A stretch of 60,946 bases of DNA from an uncultured Moraxellaceae bacterium (GTDB lineage: Bacteria; Pseudomonadota; Gammaproteobacteria; Pseudomonadales; Moraxellaceae), in NCBI GenBank assembly GCA_913057715.1, contig CAJXOR010000004.1:1-60946 (forward strand). The letters run 5' to 3'. Below the pieces are notes generated by a model, which was given only the letters and a program-made list of their open reading frames with translations, had not been told where the DNA came from and did no database searches. The position numbers and the translations under genes are program-made. The first letter of the stretch is position 1. The number at the start of each line of letters is the position of its first letter. Of this stretch, positions 35,086-44,853 are shown piece by piece.

Positions 35086-36294
35086 TCAGGCTTGATCACC
35101 GCTTTTGTCCAGTTTTTTAAGCCAAGGCGGATCTTGATCTATGTCTGGCTGTGTCTGGAGCAGATTGACTCCAGCGTCACCTTCGGGCGATACACAGGAT
35201 TCTTGCTTGGTATCAATACGTTCCAGATACCAGTGGGAAGACAGGTAAAGCTCATACAACCGGCCAAGCAAGACCTTGAGTACCGCGGCGACAGGAAGTG
35301 CTATCAACATACCTCCTAAGCCCATCAATTTAGCACCAGCCAGGACCGAGAAGATGACGACCACTGGATTTAAGCCAATACGATCACCCAGCAACTTCGG
35401 CTGCAGTACGTAACCTTCCATCATTTGACCAAAAACGAAGACACCCAAAATCAGTGCCAAAGAGAGCGGATCAAACCCCATCTGAAACAGGCCAGCCACG
35501 ATGGCCGCTGTTAGACCAACCGCAAAACCAACATAAGGGATGATGCTGCTGAGACCCGCGACCATGCCGATGATCAACCCCAAATCAAGACCAACTAACT
35601 CAAGACCGACCGCATAAATAAGTCCCAAACAGACCATAACCGTCAGCTGCCCTTTGATAAACGCACTGAGTACGCCGTGGCAATCTTTCATGAGGAGCGC
35701 AAAAGACGCTTCATGTCTTCTAGGGATCAGGCCAGAGAGGCTATCTAGCATCTGCTCCCAATCAACCAAAAAGTAACAGGCCACGATGGGAATCAACACC
35801 GTCAAGCCAGCGATATTTGCCAAACTCAGACCGGACTGGGTCAACCAATTGATGAGGTTACCCGTGCCATCGGAGTTGTAGTTGCTTTGCAAATACTCAA
35901 TCACAGAGTCGCCTAGCGAGTTTAGATCAACCAAGGGGATATCCAAACCCAGCTTCTGGTTTAACCAAGGCAACAGACTCATATTGATCCAATTCAAAAA
36001 GTCTGGCCAATTTTGCTGCGCATAGCGGATTTGCTCAAAGATCAGTGGTATTAGCCAGCTTAGTGCCAATACCAAGGCAAAGATGAGTGCAACCAACACC
36101 AGTATGATTGACGTGCCCCGAGCAAAACCACGATTTTTGAGCATAACAATCATGGGGTTGAGCAGATAGGCAAGCACCAAGGCCAGCAAAAAAGGCACGA
36201 TCACCGGCATCAACTCATAGATCAGCCATACGAACAAAGCGATACCCACAATTAGGTAAATGCGCCTTAAAACTGGGTCTTGGATAAGATTCAT
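35086..36294 (-). CDS. perM: AI-2E/PerM family membrane protein
   Basis: A 402-residue polytopic protein with about eight helices (pairs near 10-50, 62-85, and a cluster from ~160 to ~350), the profile of PF01594. Family features such as PFLLALVLAYLLNP and GLSSIIPYVGFAVG are present. Family members export small molecules or ions (autoinducer-2, Na+), but the substrate cannot be assigned. A charged cytosolic tail of ~45 residues ends the protein. Precedes hda directly. Confidence 0.88.
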   Translation of the reverse strand: MNLIQDPVLRRIYLIVGIALFVWLIYELMPVIVPFLLALVLAYLLNPMIVMLKNRGFARGTSIILVLVALIFALVLALSWLIPLIFEQIRYAQQNWPDFLNWINMSLLPWLNQKLGLDIPLVDLNSLGDSVIEYLQSNYNSDGTGNLINWLTQSGLSLANIAGLTVLIPIVACYFLVDWEQMLDSLSGLIPRRHEASFALLMKDCHGVLSAFIKGQLTVMVCLGLIYAVGLELVGLDLGLIIGMVAGLSSIIPYVGFAVGLTAAIVAGLFQMGFDPLSLALILGVFVFGQMMEGYVLQPKLLGDRIGLNPVVVIFSVLAGAKLMGLGGMLIALPVAAVLKVLLGRLYELYLSSHWYLERIDTKQESCVSPEGDAGVNLLQTQPDIDQDPPWLKKLDKSGDQA

Positions 36295-36552
36295 GGTGTC
36301 CTTGGTGTTGGTCTGGGTGTCAGCGACATTTAATTAGGTTTATATGATTATATGAGAGCGCCCTTGGCGGGCTAGAGTCACTAAAGAGTGACATTTGTGA
36401 GTGTATTTTAATGCCAAATGCAACAAATCACACCCCATAAGATCACCTGCTGAAACACAGTGAGTCTAATCAAGCATGCGCCTTTAGGCAGCAGTTTGAG
36501 TTTAAAAAAGCTATACTGCCCCGAAAATGATGACACCTTAAGTGAGCCGCTC

Positions 36553-37602
36553 ATGTCGCAGACGCCCAATACCCCAACCACGCCGCTAACTTATAAAGAC
36601 GCCGGTGTTGATATCGCTGCTGGCGATGAATTGGTCAACCGGATCAAGTCCGCCGCCAAAAGCACTGCCCGAGCAGAAGTGATGGGAGGTCTGGGTGGTT
36701 TTGGCGCCTTATTTAAACTGCCGAGCGGTTATCAAGAACCGGTTTTGGTGTCTGGGACTGATGGCGTGGGCACCAAACTTAAATTGGCAATTGAGTATGC
36801 TCGCCACGAACACATCGGTCAGGACTTGGTTGCGATGTGCGTCAACGACTTAGTGGTCTGCGGCGCCGAGCCTTTGTTTTTCTTAGACTACTACGCAACT
36901 GCCAAACTTGAGCAGGATGTCGCTGCCAGCGTGATCGAAGGAATCGCTGACGGCTGCAAACTGGCCGGCTGTGCGCTGGTAGGTGGAGAGACCGCTGAGA
37001 TGCCCGGCATGTATCAAGCCGGTGATTATGATCTGGCGGGTTTTTGTACCGGAATCGTTGAACAATCTAAAATCATCGATGGCAGCCAAGTACAAGACTC
37101 TGACGTGCTGATCGCACTGGCTTCAAGCGGCGCTCACTCAAACGGCTACTCACTGATCCGCAAGGTAATCGAAGTCAGCAGCACTGATCCAACTACCGAA
37201 CAACTTAAATCAGGCAGCCTGCTGGATGCGCTCATGCAGCCCACCCGCATTTATGTCAAAAACATGCTCAAGCTGATCTCTGAGGTAAATGTCCACGCGA
37301 TCGCGCACATCACCGGCGGCGGACTAACCGAAAACCTCCCGCGCGTCCTACCCGACTCGCTCAGCGCAGAGATAGACTTATCCAGCTGGCAGATGCCCGA
37401 GCTGTTTGGCTGGTTAGCCACTAAAGGTGGGATAGAGCAAAGCGAGATGCTCAAAACCTTTAACTGCGGTGTTGGCATGGTGATCGTGGTCAGCGCTCAG
37501 GATCAGCAGCAAGCACTAAGCGAGCTTCACGCCAGCGGCGAGCAAGCGTTTGTGATCGGCAAGATCACTCATCGGGACAGCGCTGCGGTCACTTACCGCT
37601 GA
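36553..37602 (+). CDS. purM: Phosphoribosylformylglycinamidine cyclo-ligase
   Basis: ATP-dependent AIR synthetase, step five of purine synthesis. Recognised by [53 protein letters not shown] and [11 protein letters not shown]. The ATG at 36553 gives 349 residues, close to the family norm; a longer reading frame starting at 36460 has no support. purN follows after 59 bases. Confidence 0.95.
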   Translation: MSQTPNTPTTPLTYKDAGVDIAAGDELVNRIKSAAKSTARAEVMGGLGGFGALFKLPSGYQEPVLVSGTDGVGTKLKLAIEYARHEHIGQDLVAMCVNDLVVCGAEPLFFLDYYATAKLEQDVAASVIEGIADGCKLAGCALVGGETAEMPGMYQAGDYDLAGFCTGIVEQSKIIDGSQVQDSDVLIALASSGAHSNGYSLIRKVIEVSSTDPTTEQLKSGSLLDALMQPTRIYVKNMLKLISEVNVHAIAHITGGGLTENLPRVLPDSLSAEIDLSSWQMPELFGWLATKGGIEQSEMLKTFNCGVGMVIVVSAQDQQQALSELHASGEQAFVIGKITHRDSAAVTYR

Positions 37603-37661
37603 AGTTTGTCAGCCTTGTTAACTTTGCTGCGCCAGATGCCTATGACCTTGAGCCCTAATTC

Positions 37662-38300
37662 ATGAGCAACCCCAAGAAGATCGCGGTGATGGTCTCTGGC
37701 AGTGGCAGCAATTTGCAAGCCATCATGGATCACCCGCTGCTGCAGCAAAAACTCGAGCTCTGCGGCGTGATCAGCAATCAGCCAGAGGCGCTGGCACTAG
37801 GTCGCGCGCGCGATCGGGGTATTGAAGGCATTTTTTTTAGTTCAAAGAAACTAGAGTATGAGCCGCTGATCCTCAAGCAGTTAGGCGAGTGGCAAGTTGA
37901 TCTGGTGGTGTTGGCTGGTTTCATGCGGGTGTTGAGTCAGGATTTTATCGAGCGCTGCCCCGCGCCCCTGATTAACCTGCACCCCTCACTGCTGCCCGCC
38001 TACAAAGGCCTAAACACACATGGGCGTGTGATTGAATCCGGTGATCGACTGCACGGCTGTAGTGTTCATGCGGTCACCCCTGAACTTGATGATGGGCAGC
38101 TGCTCTCGCAGAGTCTGCTAGCAGTCAGCAGTAGCGATACGGCGCAGACGCTCCAAACTAGGGTGCAAAGCCTTGAGCACCGACTGCTTTGTGATGTACT
38201 GATTCAATTTGCTCATGATCGGCTTAGTTTCACTCAAGATCACTGGCAACTCGATGGCGGCCACACCAGCTTACCTATACGGTTTTATGATCCTGCTTAA
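37662..38300 (+). CDS. purN: Phosphoribosylglycinamide formyltransferase
   Basis: Transfers formyl from 10-formyl-THF to GAR. The glycine-rich SGSGSNLQAI loop, catalytic Asn-His pair in INLHPSLLPAYKG and Asp in TPELDDG are present. Length 212 is normal. Its last 14 bases are shared with the start of ggt in another frame. Confidence 0.95.
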   Translation: MSNPKKIAVMVSGSGSNLQAIMDHPLLQQKLELCGVISNQPEALALGRARDRGIEGIFFSSKKLEYEPLILKQLGEWQVDLVVLAGFMRVLSQDFIERCPAPLINLHPSLLPAYKGLNTHGRVIESGDRLHGCSVHAVTPELDDGQLLSQSLLAVSSSDTAQTLQTRVQSLEHRLLCDVLIQFAHDRLSFTQDHWQLDGGHTSLPIRFYDPA

Positions 38301-40038
38301 ACCCTGTTTTGCACTGTTACTGGTGATGATAGGGATCAGTGCAGCCGCTCAATCGACCGATAGGTCTGAACCTGAAAAAGCTTACGCTGAGAAAAAACCG
38401 GTTTCTAGCGTGCATTATCAAGCTGGGGGCGTATGTGTCAGCGCCAACCCCTATGCATCAAAAACCTGTCTTGGGATCCTGCGCGCTGGGGGGAGTGCTG
38501 CTGACGCTGCCATCGCAGCCGCTTTTGTACTGGGCTTGGTTGAGCCTCAATCCTCGGGGCTTGGAGGCGGCGGATACGCACTTTATCGCAACGCAAACAC
38601 GGTGCTCAGTTATGACGGGCGCGAAATCGCCCCCATAAGCGCCAAAGATTCACGGTTTTTAGACTCCTCTGGCGCACCGCTTAGCTTCACTCAAGCAGTG
38701 CATTCCCCGCTATCGATTGGGGTTCCCGGCATGAGCGCGCTCATGAAGTCACTGCATGAGCGCGAAGGTAAACTTGACTGGAGCGCCTTGCTTGCGCCTG
38801 CCATCTTACTTGCCACTCAAGGCTTTACCGTCTCTGAGCGCATGAGCCAGTCAATTGCAAGCAGTCCAGAGCTTAAGCTTACCGAAGCCAAAAATGTCTT
38901 CTATGTAGACGATCAGCCCCTGCCAATAGGCTTTCTATTCAAAAACCCATCGTATGCCCGAACCTTAAGCGCACTCACCCAAGACCCGAAAAGCTTATAC
39001 ACCGGCGCACTATCTCAAAGCCTTCTAGCATTTTTAAATCAAATCAGCAGTGACATCAGTGCAGCCGATCTGGGCAGCTACGCAGTTAAGATAAAGCCTG
39101 CTCTGTGCCGGAAGCTACCCAAAACTGACCCAGCTGATCCGATCAAGCTCTGCGCTGCCCCGCCCTCAACCTCAGGCGGCATCGCCTTGCTGCAGATCAT
39201 GCAAAGTCTGCCTGCTGATCTTGATCTCAATTCAGTGCAGGGGCTGACCACGCTCACCAACGCACAAGCCCTAAGTTTTGCTGATCGCGGACTGTGGGTT
39301 GGCGACGATGAGTTTTTTGAGGTACCGGTTGATTTACTGCTCAGTCACGCTTACTTAGACACCCGGGGTAAGTTGAGTCAGCAGGCATTTTCAATCCCTC
39401 AAGATCAAGTGCTGAGCGGGATTGAGCCACTTGAGAGCGCCCCAGCAAAAGACACCCCTAACACGACGCACATCAGTGTCGTCGATGCCTGGGGGGAGGC
39501 GATCAGCATGACCCTGTCAGTCGAATCCGCGTTTGGCAGTAAATACTACGCGAGCGACTTAGGTTTTATCCTCAACAACGAATTAACCGATTTTGACTTC
39601 ACTCCTAACTCAGCGATCGGGCCCGCAGCCAACCGAGTAGAGGGCGGCAAGCGACCGCGCTCCAGCATGACGCCGATCATCACCCTTGACTCATCAGGCA
39701 AGGTGCTGGGAGTTGTGGGCTCACCAGGCGGGAGTCGCATCATCGGTTTCGTCACCTCCGCACTGCTTCGTCTGACTCAGGGCTCAAGTGTTGAGCATTC
39801 AGTCAGCGCTCCACTGGTACTCAGACGGTTTGTCCAGACGGAGGTTGAGCCAGAATTAGGCAGCGAGATGATCCTCAAGCTCAAAGACACAGGTCACACA
39901 CTTAAGATTGAGCCCATGGCAAGCGGGCTTGCTGTAATATGGCGCTCGACTAAATCAACCACTACCCACCCCACTTTTGACGGTGCTGCAGACCCCAGAC
40001 GTGAGGGCCTTGCACTAGGAATCCCGGAGGCTCCATGA
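38287..40038 (+). CDS. ggt: Gamma-glutamyltransferase
   Basis: Periplasmic N-terminal-nucleophile enzyme that cleaves or transfers the gamma-glutamyl group of glutathione. The self-processing site is at NTTHISVVD, where the second Thr becomes the nucleophile of the small subunit; SSGLGGGGYAL and the late GSPGGSRII loop are typical. I start at the ATG at 38287, overlapping purN by 14 bases, because it yields a signal peptide (MILLKPCFALLLVMIGISAAAQ). This gives 583 residues. Coupling to purN is unusual. Confidence 0.93.
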   Translation: MILLKPCFALLLVMIGISAAAQSTDRSEPEKAYAEKKPVSSVHYQAGGVCVSANPYASKTCLGILRAGGSAADAAIAAAFVLGLVEPQSSGLGGGGYALYRNANTVLSYDGREIAPISAKDSRFLDSSGAPLSFTQAVHSPLSIGVPGMSALMKSLHEREGKLDWSALLAPAILLATQGFTVSERMSQSIASSPELKLTEAKNVFYVDDQPLPIGFLFKNPSYARTLSALTQDPKSLYTGALSQSLLAFLNQISSDISAADLGSYAVKIKPALCRKLPKTDPADPIKLCAAPPSTSGGIALLQIMQSLPADLDLNSVQGLTTLTNAQALSFADRGLWVGDDEFFEVPVDLLLSHAYLDTRGKLSQQAFSIPQDQVLSGIEPLESAPAKDTPNTTHISVVDAWGEAISMTLSVESAFGSKYYASDLGFILNNELTDFDFTPNSAIGPAANRVEGGKRPRSSMTPIITLDSSGKVLGVVGSPGGSRIIGFVTSALLRLTQGSSVEHSVSAPLVLRRFVQTEVEPELGSEMILKLKDTGHTLKIEPMASGLAVIWRSTKSTTTHPTFDGAADPRREGLALGIPEAP

Positions 40039-41012
40039 GTTTGATATCCAGTTTACTGTTGGCCGTTGTCGCGCTTGTTATCTTGGCCTTTAGTGCCGAT
40101 AAATTTGTTGAGCTGGCCGGTAGAATCGCCAAATCAGTGGGCATACCCAGCTTTGTGATCGGAGCACTGATACTGGGTTTTGGCACCTCCGCCCCCGAGA
40201 TGATTGTCAGTGTGCTATCGGCGCTTGAGGAAGCTCCTGAGCTTGCCTTTGGAAATGCCATCGGATCCAACATCACCAACTTGGCTTTGGTTTTAGGGGT
40301 GACCCTGCTCTTTGGAAGCATCAGTATCCAGCCGCAAGTGCTTAAGCGCGATATGTCCCTGCTGCTGCTCATCAGTGTTTTCATGATTTATCTGCTTTGG
40401 GATCTGAGGCTTTCAGCCATCGAGGGATATGTGCTGATGTTGCTACTGGTGGGCTATGTTGCTCTGAGTCTGTATCGCTCCGAGCAAGACCCTGCAATCA
40501 AAGAGCTTGATGAGCAGCTTGAGGCTGAGCAGCCAGCGGCTGAGCGGTCTCGGCTAGCCGGGTCATTTATCATGATCTTTTGGTTAGCACTGATGTTGAT
40601 CAGCTCGCAGATGCTGGTCACCGGCGCGGTCAGTATCGCCACCACGCTCAACGTATCTGAGCTGATCATAGGGCTCACAGTGGTTGCGGTCGGCACATCA
40701 ATGCCAGAGCTGGTGGCCAGTGTCGCAGCAGCAAGGCGAGGCGATCAGCAGATGGCATTGGGCAACATCGTGGGATCCAATATATTTAACACCCTCGGCG
40801 TGGTTGGTCTAGCAGTGGCCGTCCAGCCTTTCGGCGTTCCGCAATTAGCGCTGGATCGAGACATGGTGTTGTGCACGCTGCTCACACTGGCGGTGCTGGC
40901 CATCTCTGCTGTGGCTTATAAGCGCGGCAAATCGCTGGGCAAGCTGACGGGTGTGGCACTGTTAAGTGCCTTCGTTGGCTACACTACCCTGCTCGTTGTC
41001 ACTGCGGCTTAA
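40035..41012 (+). CDS. Calcium/sodium antiporter (YrbG-like)
   Basis: A 325-residue member of the Ca2+:cation antiporter superfamily with ten helices in two inverted halves. The alpha repeats are GFGTSAPEMIVSV...GNAIGSNITNLAL and AVGTSMPELVASV...GNIVGSNIFNTLG. GGAGG precedes the ATG, which overlaps the ggt stop as ATGA. A strong bidirectional terminator follows. Confidence 0.93.
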   Translation: MSLISSLLLAVVALVILAFSADKFVELAGRIAKSVGIPSFVIGALILGFGTSAPEMIVSVLSALEEAPELAFGNAIGSNITNLALVLGVTLLFGSISIQPQVLKRDMSLLLLISVFMIYLLWDLRLSAIEGYVLMLLLVGYVALSLYRSEQDPAIKELDEQLEAEQPAAERSRLAGSFIMIFWLALMLISSQMLVTGAVSIATTLNVSELIIGLTVVAVGTSMPELVASVAAARRGDQQMALGNIVGSNIFNTLGVVGLAVAVQPFGVPQLALDRDMVLCTLLTLAVLAISAVAYKRGKSLGKLTGVALLSAFVGYTTLLVVTAA

Positions 41013-41055
41013 CACTGTGTGTCCTATGAGGCAAAATGCCTTCTAATTAAAACCC

Positions 41056-41087
41056 AATAAAAAACCCGCCTAGGCGGGTTTTTTATT
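41056..41087. terminator. Bidirectional terminator between antiporter and etfA
   Basis: A perfect 15-bp stem (AATAAAAAACCCGCC and its complement) with a two-base centre and flanking A/T runs lies between convergent genes. Confidence 0.95.
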
Positions 41088-41097
41088 TAGTCCAAAC

Positions 41098-42030
41098 TTA
41101 AAGTTTAGACGTCATCTCAGGAACCGCTTGGAACAGATCGGCTTCAAGGTAGTAATCAGCGATGCTCGCGATTGGCGCTTCAGGATCTGTGTTGATCGCA
41201 GCGATCACTTTAGAATCCTTCATGCCTGCCAAGTGCTGGATCGCACCCGAGATCCCGCACGCCAAGTACAGATCAGGAGCAACGATCTTACCGGTTTGAC
41301 CAACCTGCATGTCGTTTGGTACATAACCCGCATCTACCGCAGCGCGTGACGCACCAACAGCAGCGCCCATCTTGTCAGCTAAGCTATACAGCAGCTCGAA
41401 GTTTTCTGAGTTAGCCAATGCACGGCCACCAGATACCACGATTGAAGCAGAAGTCAACTCAGGACGGTCAGACTTCGCCAGCTCTTCGCCAACAAAGCTA
41501 GACACGCCAGCATCATGCGCAGCGTCAACCGATTCAACTGAAGCAGAACCACCCTCTTCGGCTACTGCATCAAACGCAGTGGCTCGAACGCTGATCACTT
41601 TTTTGCTTTCGCTGGTCTTTACCGTGGCGATCGCGTTGCCGGCGTAGATCGGACGCTCAAAAGTATCTGCAGAGATCACCGCGGTGATTTCAGAGAGCAT
41701 GTTGACGTCGAGCAGCGCAGCCGTGCGCGGGAGGAAGTTTTTACCGGTCGTGGTTGCTGGAGATAGCACGTACTCGTAATCAGCAGCCAACTCAGCGACA
41801 AGTGGAGCGATGTTTTCACCCAATTGGTGCTCGTAAGCGGCGTTGTCAGCCAGCAGCACTTTAGAGACGCCACTGATTTTGGCGGCCGCGTCAGCAGCTG
41901 CAGAGCAATTTAAACCGGCAACCAGTACCGTGATATCTCCGCCAATTTCTTGCGCAGCAGCGATGGTGCAAAGGGTCGCTTTTTTGATTGAAGCGTTATC
42001 GTGTTCAGCAAATACTAATATAGACATCAT
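41098..42030 (-). CDS. etfA: Electron transfer flavoprotein alpha subunit
   Basis: FAD-binding subunit of the heterodimer that carries electrons from acyl-CoA and other dehydrogenases to ETF:quinone oxidoreductase. The C-terminal FAD-binding signature is [33 protein letters not shown]-like, and VVSGGRAL precedes it. Two ATG codons stand in tandem at the start, with AAGGA upstream; the first is taken. It lies 47 bases after etfB. Confidence 0.96.
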   Translation of the reverse strand: MMSILVFAEHDNASIKKATLCTIAAAQEIGGDITVLVAGLNCSAAADAAAKISGVSKVLLADNAAYEHQLGENIAPLVAELAADYEYVLSPATTTGKNFLPRTAALLDVNMLSEITAVISADTFERPIYAGNAIATVKTSESKKVISVRATAFDAVAEEGGSASVESVDAAHDAGVSSFVGEELAKSDRPELTSASIVVSGGRALANSENFELLYSLADKMGAAVGASRAAVDAGYVPNDMQVGQTGKIVAPDLYLACGISGAIQHLAGMKDSKVIAAINTDPEAPIASIADYYLEADLFQAVPEMTSKL

Positions 42031-42077
42031 TTATCCTTAATCGAATTGATCGTCAAATTGATCGAAGTCAGTAACAA

Positions 42078-42830
42078 TTAACCCAGCACTTTGGCTTCGT
42101 TTTTGAGCTTGTCAATCAACTCATCAACTGAACCAACCGTCACGCCTTCTGAACGCTCAGGTGGCGGGCTTACTTTAGTCACTTGAATTTTGCTCGCCGC
42201 ATCAACACCAAAGTCACTAGGCGCCTTCATCTCGAGTGGTTTTTTACGAGCTTTCATGATGTTAGGCAAAGCAGCATAGCGCGGCTCGTTCAGACGCAAA
42301 TCAGTGGTAACAATCGCGGGTAACTTCAGCTCAACCGTTTGCAAGCCGCCATCAACTTCACGGGTGACATTCATCTTGCCGCCATCGACAACTACTTCTG
42401 AGGCAAATGTCCCTTGACCAACACCCATCAGGGCAGCCAGCATCTGGCCGGTTTGGTTGTTGTCGTCATCAATCGCTTGTTTACCTAACAGGATTACCTG
42501 AGCATCTTCAGCTTCAGCGATGCTTTTAAGGATTTTGGCAATCTCAAGTGGACGTACAGCATCGCTGCTCTCAACCAAGATAGCTCGATCTGCACCCAGT
42601 GCCATTGCGCTACGCAGTTGCTCTTGAGCTTCTTTAGGGCCGACTGTGACAACGATGATCTCAGAAACAACGCCTTTTTCTTTTAAGCGAACCGCTTCTT
42701 CAACAGCAATCTCACAAAAAGGGTTGATAGACATCTTAACGTTTGCGAGCTCTACACCTGACTCATCAGCTTTTACGCGAACTTTAACGTTGTAATCAAC
42801 AACGCGTTTTACGGCAACCAGTGCTTTCAT
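42078..42830 (-). CDS. etfB: Electron transfer flavoprotein beta subunit
   Basis: AMP-binding partner of EtfA, 250 residues. Recognised by [56 protein letters not shown] and the ETF beta signature in [39 protein letters not shown] precedes the ATG. ETF dehydrogenase is not adjacent. Confidence 0.96.
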   Translation of the reverse strand: MKALVAVKRVVDYNVKVRVKADESGVELANVKMSINPFCEIAVEEAVRLKEKGVVSEIIVVTVGPKEAQEQLRSAMALGADRAILVESSDAVRPLEIAKILKSIAEAEDAQVILLGKQAIDDDNNQTGQMLAALMGVGQGTFASEVVVDGGKMNVTREVDGGLQTVELKLPAIVTTDLRLNEPRYAALPNIMKARKKPLEMKAPSDFGVDAASKIQVTKVSPPPERSEGVTVGSVDELIDKLKNEAKVLG

Positions 42831-42932
42831 ACGGATTCCTTAATTAAGTAAATCAAATTCAGACAGTATCTAAAATAACTGCCGGGCAGCTCTAAAACAG
42901 TGGCCTTATGATGCCGATCAGGGACATTTTGG

Positions 42933-43733
42933 TCAAGGCAAATGCTCAAGTTCCAGCTCACTTAGGATCAGTTGGGCAATTTGATCCGGGTATTCATGGA
43001 TAAACATATGTCCGCCAGCAGCCACCTTGTAGGGGATGCCGCAGGACTTCTCAAACGCCTGCGGATAACCACGTTTAAAGAAAATACTCTCAGAACCGGT
43101 GACTTGAAGCACAGGAACGCTGGGTTTCCTGCAATCGCGCCAAAAAAAATCAGGATTGGTTCTAAAGATCGCCGTCTCTGCTTCACGGCTGATCAAGAGC
43201 TCAACTCCGCGCTCAGAGTCCACCAAAGCATGGTCGATGTAAGCCTGAAAGCAGCGCTCATCAAAAGGCCTAAAAAGAGACTTTTGGCGCAGCGACTCAT
43301 AAGCGGTTGCCCGATCCGGCCAATGATCACGGCGCTTTTTGGAGAGCCCTGAAGGAGCCAACTTATCGACAAAGCGGTTGCCCAGTCGTTTTAGGATCCA
43401 CATCGCTAAAGAAGCCGAGCCGACAAACATGGGCGGATCTAACATGATCACACGTGAAAACAAATCGGGGCGCTCATAAGCTGCAAGATAAGTGCAAAGC
43501 GCCCCTAAGGAGTGCCCCACTCCAATCACCGGTTGTCCGCCGCCAAAAGACTGGACAGAGTCAATCACTTGCGAGGTTAAACTCTTCCAGTTCTGGTCAA
43601 CAGGATAGCCAGCTGTCGCCCCCAAAGGAGTAATTGCGGCGACCTCTAATTGGTCGCGTAGCACCGACAAAAAGGGTTCATAAACTGGCGATGGAACCCC
43701 GTTTGCATGAGCGAAGTGGAGTTTTGGCTTCAT
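42933..43733 (-). CDS. Alpha/beta hydrolase
   Basis: A 266-residue alpha/beta-hydrolase with the nucleophile elbow GVGHSLGAL near residue 73 and a late His in AAGGHMFIHEYP. The HANGVPSPVY near the N-terminus is the oxyanion-hole HGxP-like strand of this fold, with Asn replacing Gly. Substrate unknown. The ATG shares one base with the sppA stop (TGATG), so translation is coupled to sppA. Confidence 0.85.
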   Translation of the reverse strand: MKPKLHFAHANGVPSPVYEPFLSVLRDQLEVAAITPLGATAGYPVDQNWKSLTSQVIDSVQSFGGGQPVIGVGHSLGALCTYLAAYERPDLFSRVIMLDPPMFVGSASLAMWILKRLGNRFVDKLAPSGLSKKRRDHWPDRATAYESLRQKSLFRPFDERCFQAYIDHALVDSERGVELLISREAETAIFRTNPDFFWRDCRKPSVPVLQVTGSESIFFKRGYPQAFEKSCGIPYKVAAGGHMFIHEYPDQIAQLILSELELEHLP

Positions 43734-44779
43734 CAGTTCAGTTGGGGCTGATCAGTATCACCCAGTTTACTACTGAGCTCGTGCGCCATCGCACCGGCAA
43801 GCTGCTGCTGAAAACTCAAACCCAGCCCTGAGAACAACTCCTGAAGAGGATCGGCAGGCATATAGTTGATCGCTGTATCGATATCCAAATCTTTTTTGAT
43901 CTCAGTGAGACCGCCTGGCTTATCAGCCAACCCAAGCAAGATCGCCTGATCGCCGCTCCAGAACAACCCACTGAACAGCTCGTTACCGACCGGATCAACC
44001 AGTTTATCGCCGCGTCCGGTTTGAACTGCATTGATGAAGTGAGCGTGGACATTGTCAAGTACCGACATCACATGTGCTTTGTCTTGATCACTGATTGGCG
44101 CGGTGAAACTCAGCAGGTTCTTGTTATCACCTGCAGTCAATGTCCTGTCCTTGACGCCCAGTTTGTCTGCCAGACCCCTCAAGTCATAATTTGGCATGAT
44201 CACACCGATCGATCCAACCAAACTGGATGGGTTGACGTAGATCTCATCTGCCGCTGAAGCGACATAGTAAGCGCCCGATGCCCCTATATCCTCGATCACC
44301 GCATAGACTTTTTTAGCGCCCGCTTGTTCTTGGTAATTGCGGATTTGCTTCCAGATTTCATCTGACTGCACGGGTGATCCGCCAGGAGAGTTAATCTTGA
44401 TCACCACCGCTTTAGCACTGGAGGAATCAAAGGCCTCTTTAAGCGCTTTTCCTACTCGCTCAGCGCTGGCATCTGAATCAGCAGCGATTGCTCCGTAAAC
44501 TTCTACGACTGCGATATGATCATCGCTAATCCCGCCCATCACAGAGCTCTCAGAACCAGTGGATGTGCAAGACTTGACCAGTAAGATCAGCACCACGCCT
44601 AAGTACAAAAATGTCAGCCCTTTAAACACCAAGCTCCAGCGACGTGACCGACGCTGCTCTTCGACGTTAGCAAGCAGGGTGTTCTGGATGACTTCCCACT
44701 CCTTACCGGCAGGTGGGCGAGACTGAGTTTCGTTTGGGGAGGAGCTGCTCGCGTTGGGTTTAGGCGGCCAATCAGACAT
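43733..44779 (-). CDS. sppA: Signal peptide peptidase SppA-type serine protease
   Basis: Membrane-anchored Clp-fold protease that degrades cleaved signal peptides. A polar N-terminus precedes one transmembrane helix (~48-66); the protease domain contains INSPGGSPVQSDEIW, the nucleophile region DIGASGAYYVASAADEIYVNP, SLVGSIGV and the candidate general-base Lys in TAGDNKNLL. At 348 residues it is the short single-domain type (B. subtilis-like), not the 618-residue E. coli form. Confidence 0.9.
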   Translation of the reverse strand: MSDWPPKPNASSSSPNETQSRPPAGKEWEVIQNTLLANVEEQRRSRRWSLVFKGLTFLYLGVVLILLVKSCTSTGSESSVMGGISDDHIAVVEVYGAIAADSDASAERVGKALKEAFDSSSAKAVVIKINSPGGSPVQSDEIWKQIRNYQEQAGAKKVYAVIEDIGASGAYYVASAADEIYVNPSSLVGSIGVIMPNYDLRGLADKLGVKDRTLTAGDNKNLLSFTAPISDQDKAHVMSVLDNVHAHFINAVQTGRGDKLVDPVGNELFSGLFWSGDQAILLGLADKPGGLTEIKKDLDIDTAINYMPADPLQELFSGLGLSFQQQLAGAMAHELSSKLGDTDQPQLN

Positions 44780-44853
44780 GTCTAGTAGAACCTGTGACTA
44801 AAACCGGATTATACCAAAGCAGCTCAATTAATCCTTCACAGTTTAGGGCGTTT

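Noticed and set aside
34792-35319. Long open frame (175 codons) on the plus strand
   Set aside because: It is antisense to hda and perM, both well supported, and has no start signal or recognisable domain.
39962-40384. 140-codon minus-strand frame with Ser/Thr/Lys-rich product
   Set aside because: Shadow of the antiporter and the end of ggt; composition is typical of antisense frames to membrane proteins.
42972-43352. 126-codon plus-strand frame
   Set aside because: Antisense to the alpha/beta hydrolase, which has an intact catalytic motif.
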